Shown: positions 1 to 5,316 of the stretch, piece by piece
How positions within the stretch are numbered: the first letter of the stretch is position 1
Layout: each line of letters starts with the position of its first letter
Source of the DNA: Clostridiales bacterium
GTDB taxonomy: Bacteria; Bacillota; Clostridia; Lachnospirales; Lachnospiraceae
Assembly (NCBI GenBank): GCA_019418195.1
Contig: DYCJ01000053.1
Location: forward strand, 1,434-6,749
Direction: 5' to 3'
Length of the DNA: 5,316 nucleotides
Position numbers and translations under genes: made by a program
Notes under the pieces: model-generated
What the model was told of the DNA's origin: nothing
Database searches by the model: none
Seen by the model: only the letters and a program-made list of their open reading frames with translations

Positions 1-1
1 T

Positions 2-358
2 GGCATTGCCACCAGTAATGACAGGACCATCGCTGACGCAGCATTAAATGCCCGCCGGCTCACTCCATATTTTGATTCTGTACGCACGGCCTGTGAGGTA
101 TCAGCCGGAAAGCCGGCGCCGGACGTATATCTGAAAGTGGCGGAAGATCTTCAGGTAGATCCCTCCTGCTGCCTCGTATTTGAAGATGTTCCCAACGGTA
201 TCCTGGCAGGCAAGAACGCAGGCATGGAAGTGTGCGCCGTGGACGATGAATTTTCCAGACCGTTGGAAAAGGAAAAGAAACAGCTCGCTGATTATTTTAT
301 CCATGACTTTAATGATATTTTCAGACATACATATGAAAGGTGCAAAAAAGAGCAGTGA
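2..358 (+). CDS. HAD-superfamily phosphatase / beta-phosphoglucomutase-like hydrolase, 3' part only
   Basis: This is the last 118 codons of a gene whose start lies left of the window. The visible part carries three of the four HAD signature motifs in order. Motif II is an ATSN stretch at 8-19. The motif III lysine (110-112) sits in a GKPAPDVYL context. The motif IV acidic pair is in FEDVPNG (179-199), followed by AGKNAGM. This arrangement is typical of subfamily IA HAD hydrolases such as phosphoglycolate phosphatase and beta-phosphoglucomutase. They transfer or hydrolyse phosphate through an aspartate in motif I, which is outside the window, as is the cap domain that sets the substrate. The substrate therefore cannot be named. 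The protein ends in a charged Lys/Glu-rich stretch. It is expected to be a soluble cytoplasmic enzyme. Its TGA stop overlaps the preferred GTG start of the next gene (GTGA, 355-358), so the two are probably co-transcribed and translationally coupled. Confidence 0.9.
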   Translation, partial: GIATSNDRTIADAALNARRLTPYFDSVRTACEVSAGKPAPDVYLKVAEDLQVDPSCCLVFEDVPNGILAGKNAGMEVCAVDDEFSRPLEKEKKQLADYFIHDFNDIFRHTYERCKKEQ

Positions 359-2295
359 CACGCAGTGATTTTTTACCGGTAAACAAAAATGACATGATCG
401 GGCGGGGATGGGACAGTGTAGACTTTGCCTACGTGATCGGGGATGCCTACGTAGACCATCCGTCTTTCGGGCATGCCATCATAAGCAGAGTGCTGGAATC
501 ACACGGATACCGGGTAGGGATCATCTCCCAGCCGGACTGGAAAGATCCGAAGAGTATCCAGGTCTTCGGAGAGCCCCGTCTTGGTTTTCTTGTATCCGCA
601 GGCAATATGGACTCTATGGTCAACCACTACAGCGTATCAAAAAAGCGCAGAAAAACGGATGCCTACACCCCCGGAGGCGAGATGGGAAAAAGGCCGGATT
701 ATGCATGTGTAGTCTACGGTAATCTGATCCGGCAGACATATAAAAAAACGCCTGTCATCCTCGGCGGGATCGAGGCCAGCTTAAGAAGACTCGCGCACTA
801 TGATTACTGGTCAGACCGGCTGAAACGTTCCATCCTTCTGGACTCTGGAGCCGACATCATTTCTTATGGAATGGGAGAGCGCTCCATCGTAGAGATCGCA
901 GACGCTCTGGACGCCGGCATTCCGGTAAGCGAATTGACTTACATCGACGGCACCGTGGTAAAAGTCAAAGACAGAGACCGGATCTACGATGCGGAATTTC
1001 TTCCGTCCTATGAGGAACTGAAAGCGGACAAGAAAACCTATGCCCGAAGTTTCTATACTCAGTATCGCAATACAGATGCTTTTAACGGAAAGCGGCTGGC
1101 AGAACCCTATTCAGATCACCTCTATGTCGTGCAGAATCCGCCGGCAAAACCTTTAAGCGTCACTGAGATGGATAACGTCTATGATCTTCCATATACAAGG
1201 ACATATCATCCTTCCTACGAAGAGAAAGGCGGCATACCGGCAATTTCAGAAATCCGTTTCAGTCTCATAAGCAACAGAGGCTGCTTTGGAGGATGCAGTT
1301 TCTGCGCCCTTACATTCCATCAGAGCAGGATCGTGCAGGTAAGAAGCCATGATTCTCTTCTCAGAGAGGCAGAACTCATCACAAAAGAAAAAGATTTCAA
1401 GGGATATATCCATGATGTAGGAGGTCCGACTGCAAACTTTCGTCATCCCTCGTGCAGCAAACAGCTTGAGCACGGCGTCTGCCAAAACCGCCAGTGTCTG
1501 TTTCCAAAGCCATGCGGTAACCTTGACGCAGACCACAGTGACTATGTATCGCTTTTAAAAAAACTGCGGCAGATTCCCGGAGTGAAGAAAGTATTCATCC
1601 GCTCCGGGATCCGGTTTGACTATCTGCTTGCAGATAAGAAGAAAGACTTCCTAAAAGAGCTCTGCCAGTATCACGTAAGCGGCCAGCTTAAAGTTGCACC
1701 GGAACATGTGGCTCAGCCTGTGCTTGCCCTGATGGGAAAACCGGAGCACAGTGTATATGAGAAATTTACAGCAGAATTTAATAAAATGAATGAGAAGATA
1801 GGGAAAAAACAGTATCTTGTTCCCTATCTGATGTCCTCGCATCCCGGTTCCACTTTGAAAGAAGCTGTGGAACTCGCCGAATATTGCAGAGATCTGGGGT
1901 ACATGCCGGAACAGGTCCAGGACTTTTACCCTACACCGTCTACCTTGTCTACATGCATGTATTATACGGGAATCGATCCCCGGAACGGGAAAGCGGTATA
2001 TATACCGAAAAATCCGCACGAAAAAGCGATGCAGAGAGCACTCATCCAGTACCGGAACCCAAAACTTTATGATCTTGTACTGGAAGCCCTCAGACGTGCA
2101 GGACGAATGGATCTTATAGGCTATGGTCCCAAATGTCTGATCCGTCCGAAGCACAGCCATGAAAACCGTACAACTGTCTCCCGGCGGGCAAATGCCCGGT
2201 ATACCGGAAAGAGCGGCGTAAACCGGAAGACAGCAGAGATGCCGCGCTCTCACAAAAAGAAGAAAACGATACGCAATATCCACAAAAAGAAATGA
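355..2295 (+). CDS. ygiQ: YgiQ family radical SAM protein (UPF0313)
   Basis: The 646-residue protein matches the YgiQ/UPF0313 family along its whole length. The N-terminal part has GDAYVDHPSFG (29-39) and GGIEASLRR (137-145) followed by AHYDYWSD, all family signatures. The radical SAM core has the cluster motif CxxxCxxC at Cys310, Cys314 and Cys317 (context RGCFGGCSFC), which should hold a [4Fe-4S] cluster that cleaves S-adenosylmethionine. GGPTAN (356-361) and APEH (448-451) follow. Four more cysteines (367, 376, 381, 387) form a C-x8-C-x4-C-x5-C pattern. The last 49 residues are a basic tail with 17 Lys/Arg and only 2 Glu, which could bind nucleic acid (inference). The family's substrate is, to my knowledge, unknown. 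Start: GTG at 355 gives MTRSDFLP, fits the family N-terminus and makes a 4-bp overlap with the upstream stop. GTG at 340 (five residues longer) is in frame but lacks a spaced ribosome binding site. AGGTG at 338-342 could serve 355 at a long 12-nt spacing. Confidence 0.95.
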   Translation: MTRSDFLPVNKNDMIGRGWDSVDFAYVIGDAYVDHPSFGHAIISRVLESHGYRVGIISQPDWKDPKSIQVFGEPRLGFLVSAGNMDSMVNHYSVSKKRRKTDAYTPGGEMGKRPDYACVVYGNLIRQTYKKTPVILGGIEASLRRLAHYDYWSDRLKRSILLDSGADIISYGMGERSIVEIADALDAGIPVSELTYIDGTVVKVKDRDRIYDAEFLPSYEELKADKKTYARSFYTQYRNTDAFNGKRLAEPYSDHLYVVQNPPAKPLSVTEMDNVYDLPYTRTYHPSYEEKGGIPAISEIRFSLISNRGCFGGCSFCALTFHQSRIVQVRSHDSLLREAELITKEKDFKGYIHDVGGPTANFRHPSCSKQLEHGVCQNRQCLFPKPCGNLDADHSDYVSLLKKLRQIPGVKKVFIRSGIRFDYLLADKKKDFLKELCQYHVSGQLKVAPEHVAQPVLALMGKPEHSVYEKFTAEFNKMNEKIGKKQYLVPYLMSSHPGSTLKEAVELAEYCRDLGYMPEQVQDFYPTPSTLSTCMYYTGIDPRNGKAVYIPKNPHEKAMQRALIQYRNPKLYDLVLEALRRAGRMDLIGYGPKCLIRPKHSHENRTTVSRRANARYTGKSGVNRKTAEMPRSHKKKKTIRNIHKKK

Positions 2296-2305
2296 GGCAT
2301 TCATT

Positions 2306-3067
2306 ATGAAAATAGCAGTTATAACAGGTGCATCCTCCGGAATGGGAAGGGAATTCGTCCGTCAGGCTGGATATTTTTATCGCAGTCTGGATGAAATCTG
2401 GGTGATCGCAAGAAGAAAAGAACGACTGGAATCTCTCAGAAAAGAATGCCGGGTACCTCTTCGCATCTTTGACGGAGATCTGCTGAAAAAACAGGTGTAC
2501 AGACAGTATCACAGCGGGCTGAAAGAGAAAAAGCCCGATATCCGTATGCTGGTCAATGCAGCCGGTTTCGGAAAGTCCGGCACCTTTTCTGAAATTGCAT
2601 CTGAAGATAAAAAGCTTCAGCCGGATATGATCGACCTCAACTGCAGGGCATTGACACGCATGATCCAGCTTTCACTGCCACGGATGAGTAGGGGCAGCCG
2701 GATCATCAATCTGGCCTCCGCGGCAGCATTCTGCCCGCAGAACGGATTCGCCGTATATGCTGCCACAAAAGCATATGTCTTGAGCCTCTCGAGAGCACTT
2801 TCCTCGGAGCTGCGTTCCCGAGGCATCATCGTCACAGCGGTATGTCCGGGTCCTGTAGATACAGAGTTTTTCCAGGTCAGCGGTGAACTTACCGATCCAC
2901 TGAAAAAGCTGACGATGGCAAAAGCTCCTGCTGTTGTCCACAAGGCACTCAAAGACAGCAGGAAAAGGCGGGAAGTCTCCGTGTATGGCGCTTCGATGAA
3001 AGCCGCCCGCATTGGTGCCAGACTGCTGCCGCACCGACTGATATTAAGAGCAGAGGAGCTGTTATGA
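2306..3067 (+). CDS. SDR family NAD(P)-dependent oxidoreductase
   Basis: This 253-residue protein is a classical short-chain dehydrogenase/reductase of normal length (about 250). It is a single Rossmann domain with the dinucleotide-binding glycine motif TGASSGMG (7-14), the NAAG motif (84-87) and the full catalytic tetrad Asn112, Ser138, Tyr151 and Lys155 (YAATK). PGPVDT at 181-186 closes the cofactor site. Two arginines after the second beta strand (IARRKERL, Arg36-Arg37) favour NADP(H) over NAD(H); this is inference from the usual SDR rule. The enzyme should oxidise an alcohol or reduce a carbonyl in the cytoplasm, but the substrate-binding loop (about 187-205) does not reveal the substrate. 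No signal peptide or membrane segment is evident. The ATG start has a GAGG ribosome binding site at 2294-2297, 8 nt upstream, which overlaps the ygiQ TGA stop. The 3' end shares ATGA with the next gene, so all three should be translated from one message. Confidence 0.93.
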   Translation: MKIAVITGASSGMGREFVRQAGYFYRSLDEIWVIARRKERLESLRKECRVPLRIFDGDLLKKQVYRQYHSGLKEKKPDIRMLVNAAGFGKSGTFSEIASEDKKLQPDMIDLNCRALTRMIQLSLPRMSRGSRIINLASAAAFCPQNGFAVYAATKAYVLSLSRALSSELRSRGIIVTAVCPGPVDTEFFQVSGELTDPLKKLTMAKAPAVVHKALKDSRKRREVSVYGASMKAARIGARLLPHRLILRAEELL

Positions 3068-4098
3068 GAGAGATCATCATTCGCACAAATGAGGCAGGAC
3101 AGCGTCTGGATAAATATCTGTCCAAGTACATGTCTCTTGCACCGAAAAGTTTCTTCTATAAGATGCTGCGTAAGAAGAATATCACGCTTAACGGAAAAAA
3201 AGCCTCCGGGCAGGAAAAACTCTGTGAAGGAGATACAGTAAAGCTGTTCTTATCCGATGAAACGATCGATAAATTCACAGAACAGAAACGCCCGTCGCAG
3301 AAAAGCATTGCTGCCCCGGTAAAACTTGACATATTATATGAAGACAAGAATACGATCTTTATAAACAAGCCTGCAGGTATGCTCTCACAGAAAGCGGCAA
3401 AAGATGACATTTCTCTCGTAGAATATGTGATAGGATATCTTTTTGAGAGCCGGCAGATCACGGAAGAAGAGCTGCATACATTCCATCCGTCTGTGTGCAA
3501 CCGGCTGGACCGCAACACAAGCGGGATTGTAGCTGCCGGCAAGACACTGGCGGCACTTCAGGAATTAAGTGCCATGTTTCGGGAGCGCAGCCTGAAGAAA
3601 TATTATCTCTGTCTGGTGGCCGGGATTGTAGCAAAAGGAGGACATATCAGCGGGTTTCTGACAAAAGACCAGCAGACCAACCGTGTTTCTTTCTCGGAAA
3701 AGGAGAACACAGGTGCTGCAAGAATTGAGACAGAATATCATCCGCTTTGTGCCGGTGAAGGCGTAACCTTGCTCGAGGTTCATCTGATCACGGGAAAGAC
3801 CCATCAGATCCGCGCGCATATGGCTTCCATGGGGCATCCCATCATCGGCGACTACAAATATGGCAGCCGGAAGATCAACGACAGATACCGTGAAGTGTAC
3901 GGGCTCACCTCGCAGCTTCTGCATTCCGTCAGGCTCTGTATCCCTGAATGTTCCGGCGCGCTTGCGGACCTGTCGGGTAAAGTGATCACGGCGCCTGTCC
4001 CTAAACTTTTCCGGAAAATATGTGAGGACAAAAAGATACAAAGGAGCTGTCTTATATGGCCACATGGGGTTCAAGAGGACTTAGAGGATCTACATTAG
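3064..4098 (+). CDS. RluA family pseudouridine synthase with S4 domain
   Basis: The 344-residue protein converts specific uridines to pseudouridine in structured RNA, most likely rRNA. An N-terminal S4 RNA-binding domain spans about 13-65 (QRLDKYLSKY through NGKKA and LCEGDTVKL). The catalytic domain follows with NKPAGM (101-106), the RluA active-site motif NRLDRNTSG (146-154) with catalytic Asp149, the conserved-tyrosine motif KYYLCLVAG (179-187) and the GKTHQIRAHM motif (244-253). The S4 plus RluA layout resembles RluC/RluD, but the exact target uridines cannot be read from sequence, so no symbol is given. ATG at 3064 is supported by AGAGGAG at 3052-3058 (5-nt spacing) and by the ATGA overlap with the SDR stop. 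The last 14 residues overlap recU by 43 bp, an unusually long overlap. They lie beyond the recognisable domain and look like an extension after stop-codon loss (see findings). Confidence 0.94.
   Translation: MREIIIRTNEAGQRLDKYLSKYMSLAPKSFFYKMLRKKNITLNGKKASGQEKLCEGDTVKLFLSDETIDKFTEQKRPSQKSIAAPVKLDILYEDKNTIFINKPAGMLSQKAAKDDISLVEYVIGYLFESRQITEEELHTFHPSVCNRLDRNTSGIVAAGKTLAALQELSAMFRERSLKKYYLCLVAGIVAKGGHISGFLTKDQQTNRVSFSEKENTGAARIETEYHPLCAGEGVTLLEVHLITGKTHQIRAHMASMGHPIIGDYKYGSRKINDRYREVYGLTSQLLHSVRLCIPECSGALADLSGKVITAPVPKLFRKICEDKKIQRSCLIWPHGVQEDLEDLH
4041..4046 (+). promoter_or_regulatory. recU ribosome binding site inside the upstream gene
   Basis: AAGGAG lies 9 nt before the ATG at 4056. It is the strongest Shine-Dalgarno match near this junction and fixes the recU start, even though it lies within the coding sequence of the pseudouridine synthase. 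Confidence 0.85.
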
Positions 4099-4592
4099 AA
4101 GAATTTGTCAATCATACAAATGAACGTTATACAGAAATGGGCCTTGCACTGATCCAGAAGATCCCTACCCCCATCACACCGGTAAAGATCGATCAGGAGC
4201 ACCGGCATATTACTCTGGCTTATTTTGACAAGATCAGTACTGTCGATTATATCGGGGCTGTCCAGGGCATTCCGGTCTGCTTCGATGCCAAGGAATGCAA
4301 AGTCGATACATTTCCTCTCCAGAATATTCACGAACATCAGGTGGACTTTATGGAGAAGTTTGAGAAACAGGGCGGCATCGCTTTCCTTCTCATCTACTAC
4401 AGTACCAGAGATGAACTGTACTATATGAGATACAGTCAGATCCGCAGGTTCTGGAACAGAGGAAACAACGGCGGAAGAAAAAGCTTTCGCTATGACGAAC
4501 TGGATCCGGGATGGTTTATGGAATTCAAACAGGGATACTTTATCCCGTACCTCGACATGATCCAGAAAGATCTGGACTGCCGTGAAGAATAG
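4056..4592 (+). CDS. recU: Holliday junction resolvase RecU
   Basis: This 178-residue protein matches RecU, the Firmicutes endonuclease that cuts four-way DNA junctions late in homologous recombination and also modulates RecA. Matching blocks are GSTLEE (11-16), the PTP that opens the stalk region (37-39), STVDYIG (61-67), FDAKE (76-80), TFPLQNIHEHQ (85-95) and KQGGIAF (104-110). The nuclease core residues are visible: Asp64, Asp77 and Lys79, with Glu80 alongside. Aligned by eye with Bacillus subtilis RecU as I recall it, these correspond to Asp88, Glu101 and Lys103, so one acidic ligand is Asp rather than Glu. The stalk region between PTP and the first Asp is about three residues shorter than in Bacillus, and the protein lacks about 25 N-terminal residues of the 206-residue Bacillus form. 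The Bacillus extension is variable, and the clear ribosome binding site supports the short start. In Bacillus recU sits beside the penicillin-binding protein gene ponA; here it follows an RNA-modifying gene. Confidence 0.95.
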   Translation: MATWGSRGLRGSTLEEFVNHTNERYTEMGLALIQKIPTPITPVKIDQEHRHITLAYFDKISTVDYIGAVQGIPVCFDAKECKVDTFPLQNIHEHQVDFMEKFEKQGGIAFLLIYYSTRDELYYMRYSQIRRFWNRGNNGGRKSFRYDELDPGWFMEFKQGYFIPYLDMIQKDLDCREE

Positions 4593-4604
4593 GATATCTC
4601 GCTT

Positions 4605-4624
4605 CAGGGATTGACAGAATCCTG
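4605..4624. repeat. imperfect inverted repeat over the hisZ -35 box
   Basis: CAGGGATT (4605-4612) and AATCCTG (4618-4624) form inverted arms with one extra G in the left arm and a 5-nt centre. The right half of the structure covers the -35 hexamer. It could be a weak operator or chance. It lacks a GC-rich stem with a T run, so it is not a good intrinsic terminator for recU. Confidence 0.3.
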
Positions 4625-4639
4625 TAAAATCCGTATAAT
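4611..4639 (+). promoter_or_regulatory. consensus housekeeping sigma (sigma-A/70) promoter for hisZ
   Basis: TTGACA at 4611-4616 and TATAAT at 4634-4639 are exact consensus hexamers separated by the ideal 17 nt. Transcription should start near 4645-4647, giving a leader of only about 43 nt before the hisZ ATG. That is too short for a T-box riboswitch or a leader-peptide attenuator. The promoter is the only strong one seen in the window and marks the start of a second transcription unit 19 nt after the recU stop. Confidence 0.88.
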
Positions 4640-4677
4640 TACATAGAAATTTAACGTATTAGCACAGTAAAGTGAAA

Positions 4678-4683
4678 GAGGAG
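4678..4683 (+). promoter_or_regulatory. hisZ ribosome binding site
   Basis: GAGGAG, within a longer purine run (4675-4685), lies 5 nt before the ATG at 4689 and settles the hisZ start. Confidence 0.8.
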
Positions 4684-4688
4684 AGCAT

Positions 4689-5316
4689 ATGGAACAGAAA
4701 CTTCACACTCCGGAAGGTGTCCGGGATATATACAACAAAGAATGCGAAACCAAACTTGCACTTCAGAAAAAGTTAAACACCGTACTCCATCTGTACGGCT
4801 ACAAAGATATACAGACGCCGACATTTGAATATTATGATGTGTTCCGTGAAGAGATCGGCTCCACATCGACTCAGGAGCTTTATAAATTCTTCGACCGGGA
4901 AGGAAATATCCTTGCACTCAGGCCGGATATCACCCCTTCGATCGCACGGGCGGCTGCCACATTATTTGAAAACGAAGATTTCCCGATCCGGCTCTGCTAC
5001 GCAGGTAATACATTTATCAATCATTCCAGCTATCAGGGACGTCTGAAGGAGAACACACAGCTGGGCGCCGAGCTGATCGGTCTGGACGCCATTGAAGCTG
5101 ATGCAGAAATGATCGCCATGGTAGTCGACGGGCTGAAAAAGACCGGATTAAAAGAATTTCAGGTAAGCATCGGTCACGTAGATTTTATCCAGGGACTTAT
5201 GAATGCAGCTGATCTTCAGGAAGAGGAAAGCAGAGAGGTGCGGACACTGATCACAAACCGTAATTTCTTCGGTGTGGAAGAGCTTCTGGACAGTCGGAAT
5301 GTAAAATCAAATGTAA
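4689..5316 (+). CDS. hisZ: ATP phosphoribosyltransferase regulatory subunit HisZ, 5' part
   Basis: The reading frame stays open for 209 codons to the window end; the full protein is usually about 390-420 residues. HisZ is a histidyl-tRNA synthetase paralogue with no aminoacylation role. It binds the short form of HisG and enables and feedback-regulates the first step of histidine biosynthesis (ATP plus PRPP to phosphoribosyl-ATP). Visible blocks are HTPEGVRDI (6-14), QTPTFEYYDVF (42-52), YKFFDREGN (65-73), LRPDITPSIAR (77-87), YAGNTFI (104-110), and QGRLKENTQLGAELIG (116-131). HisS is less likely: in the motif 2 region a true synthetase has an ERPQ-GRYREFHQ type sequence, whereas here it is HSSYQGRLKENTQ. 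The gene has its own consensus promoter and ribosome binding site, so it probably heads a his operon. A short-form hisG is expected directly downstream. Confidence 0.93.
   Translation, partial: MEQKLHTPEGVRDIYNKECETKLALQKKLNTVLHLYGYKDIQTPTFEYYDVFREEIGSTSTQELYKFFDREGNILALRPDITPSIARAAATLFENEDFPIRLCYAGNTFINHSSYQGRLKENTQLGAELIGLDAIEADAEMIAMVVDGLKKTGLKEFQVSIGHVDFIQGLMNAADLQEEESREVRTLITNRNFFGVEELLDSRNVKSNV

Noticed and set aside
2185..2198. CGGGCA/TGCCCG hairpin near the ygiQ 3' end
   Set aside because: It lies inside coding sequence for the basic tail, has a 2-nt loop (or a 5-bp stem with 4-nt loop) and no following T run, so it is not a terminator; chance in GC-rich Arg/Ala codons is enough.
1651..2304. 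Long open frame on the - strand opposite ygiQ (217 codons)
   Set aside because: It is fully antisense to a well-supported gene, has no recognisable domain, and its composition (rich in Cys, Phe, His and Ile) is typical of a shadow frame.
3326..3356. Possible internal promoter (TTGACA ... TACGAT) in the pseudouridine synthase gene
   Set aside because: The spacing is 19 nt, the -10 match is poor and the site is in conserved coding sequence.
3565..4074. Open frame of 169 codons on the - strand opposite the pseudouridine synthase
   Set aside because: It is antisense to conserved catalytic motifs and shows no protein family features; it is a shadow frame.
4056..4098. Frameshift fusing the pseudouridine synthase to recU
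   Set aside because: RecU has its own well-spaced AAGGAG site and an ATG at the expected N-terminus, and the upstream domain is complete, so two separate proteins explain the overlap.
4593..4640. Intrinsic terminator after recU
   Set aside because: The only inverted repeat here is imperfect, AT-containing, overlaps the -35 box and is not followed by a T run.
4593..4688. T-box riboswitch or his leader-peptide attenuator before hisZ
   Set aside because: The whole gap is 96 bp and the leader after the predicted start site is about 43 nt, with no His codon run and no terminator/antiterminator pair.
4689..5316. Histidyl-tRNA synthetase (HisS) instead of HisZ
   Set aside because: The motif 2 region lacks the ERPQ-GRYREFHQ type residues of HisS and instead has the HSSYQGRLKENTQ form of HisZ.

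Overview
The window reads as a stretch of ordinary chromosome from a low-to-mid GC Firmicute, most likely a Clostridia of the Lachnospiraceae type. The evidence is a RecU-type Holliday junction resolvase (a Firmicutes hallmark), a HisZ-type regulatory subunit, strong AGGAG-type ribosome binding sites, and YgiQ and RluA versions that look clostridial. This assignment rests on recalled family features, not on a search.

All six genes lie on the + strand. The first five are packed with almost no space between them: the 3' end of a HAD-family phosphatase (2-358), a YgiQ-family radical SAM protein (355-2295), a short-chain dehydrogenase/reductase (2306-3067), an RluA-family pseudouridine synthase (3064-4098) and recU (4056-4592). 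The junctions are a GTGA overlap, a 10-nt gap, an ATGA overlap and a 43-bp overlap. This is the layout of one polycistronic, translationally coupled transcript whose promoter lies upstream of the window.

The only real intergenic space is 4593-4688. It holds a perfect-consensus housekeeping sigma promoter (TTGACA, 17 nt, TATAAT), an imperfect inverted repeat over its -35 box and a good ribosome binding site. This starts a second unit with hisZ (4689 to the window end, truncated), which probably continues into hisG and other histidine genes. No convincing terminator separates the two units, so some read-through is possible.

Functionally the first cluster is mixed: a small-molecule phosphatase, an uncharacterised radical SAM enzyme, an oxidoreductase, an RNA-modifying enzyme and a DNA recombination nuclease. 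I see no shared pathway and regard the cluster as a housekeeping operon. I found no mobile element, CRISPR array, tRNA, rRNA or defence system. The points most worth a second look are a second four-cysteine motif in the YgiQ protein, the probable stop-codon loss at the RluA/recU junction, and the hisZ promoter with its overlapping repeat.
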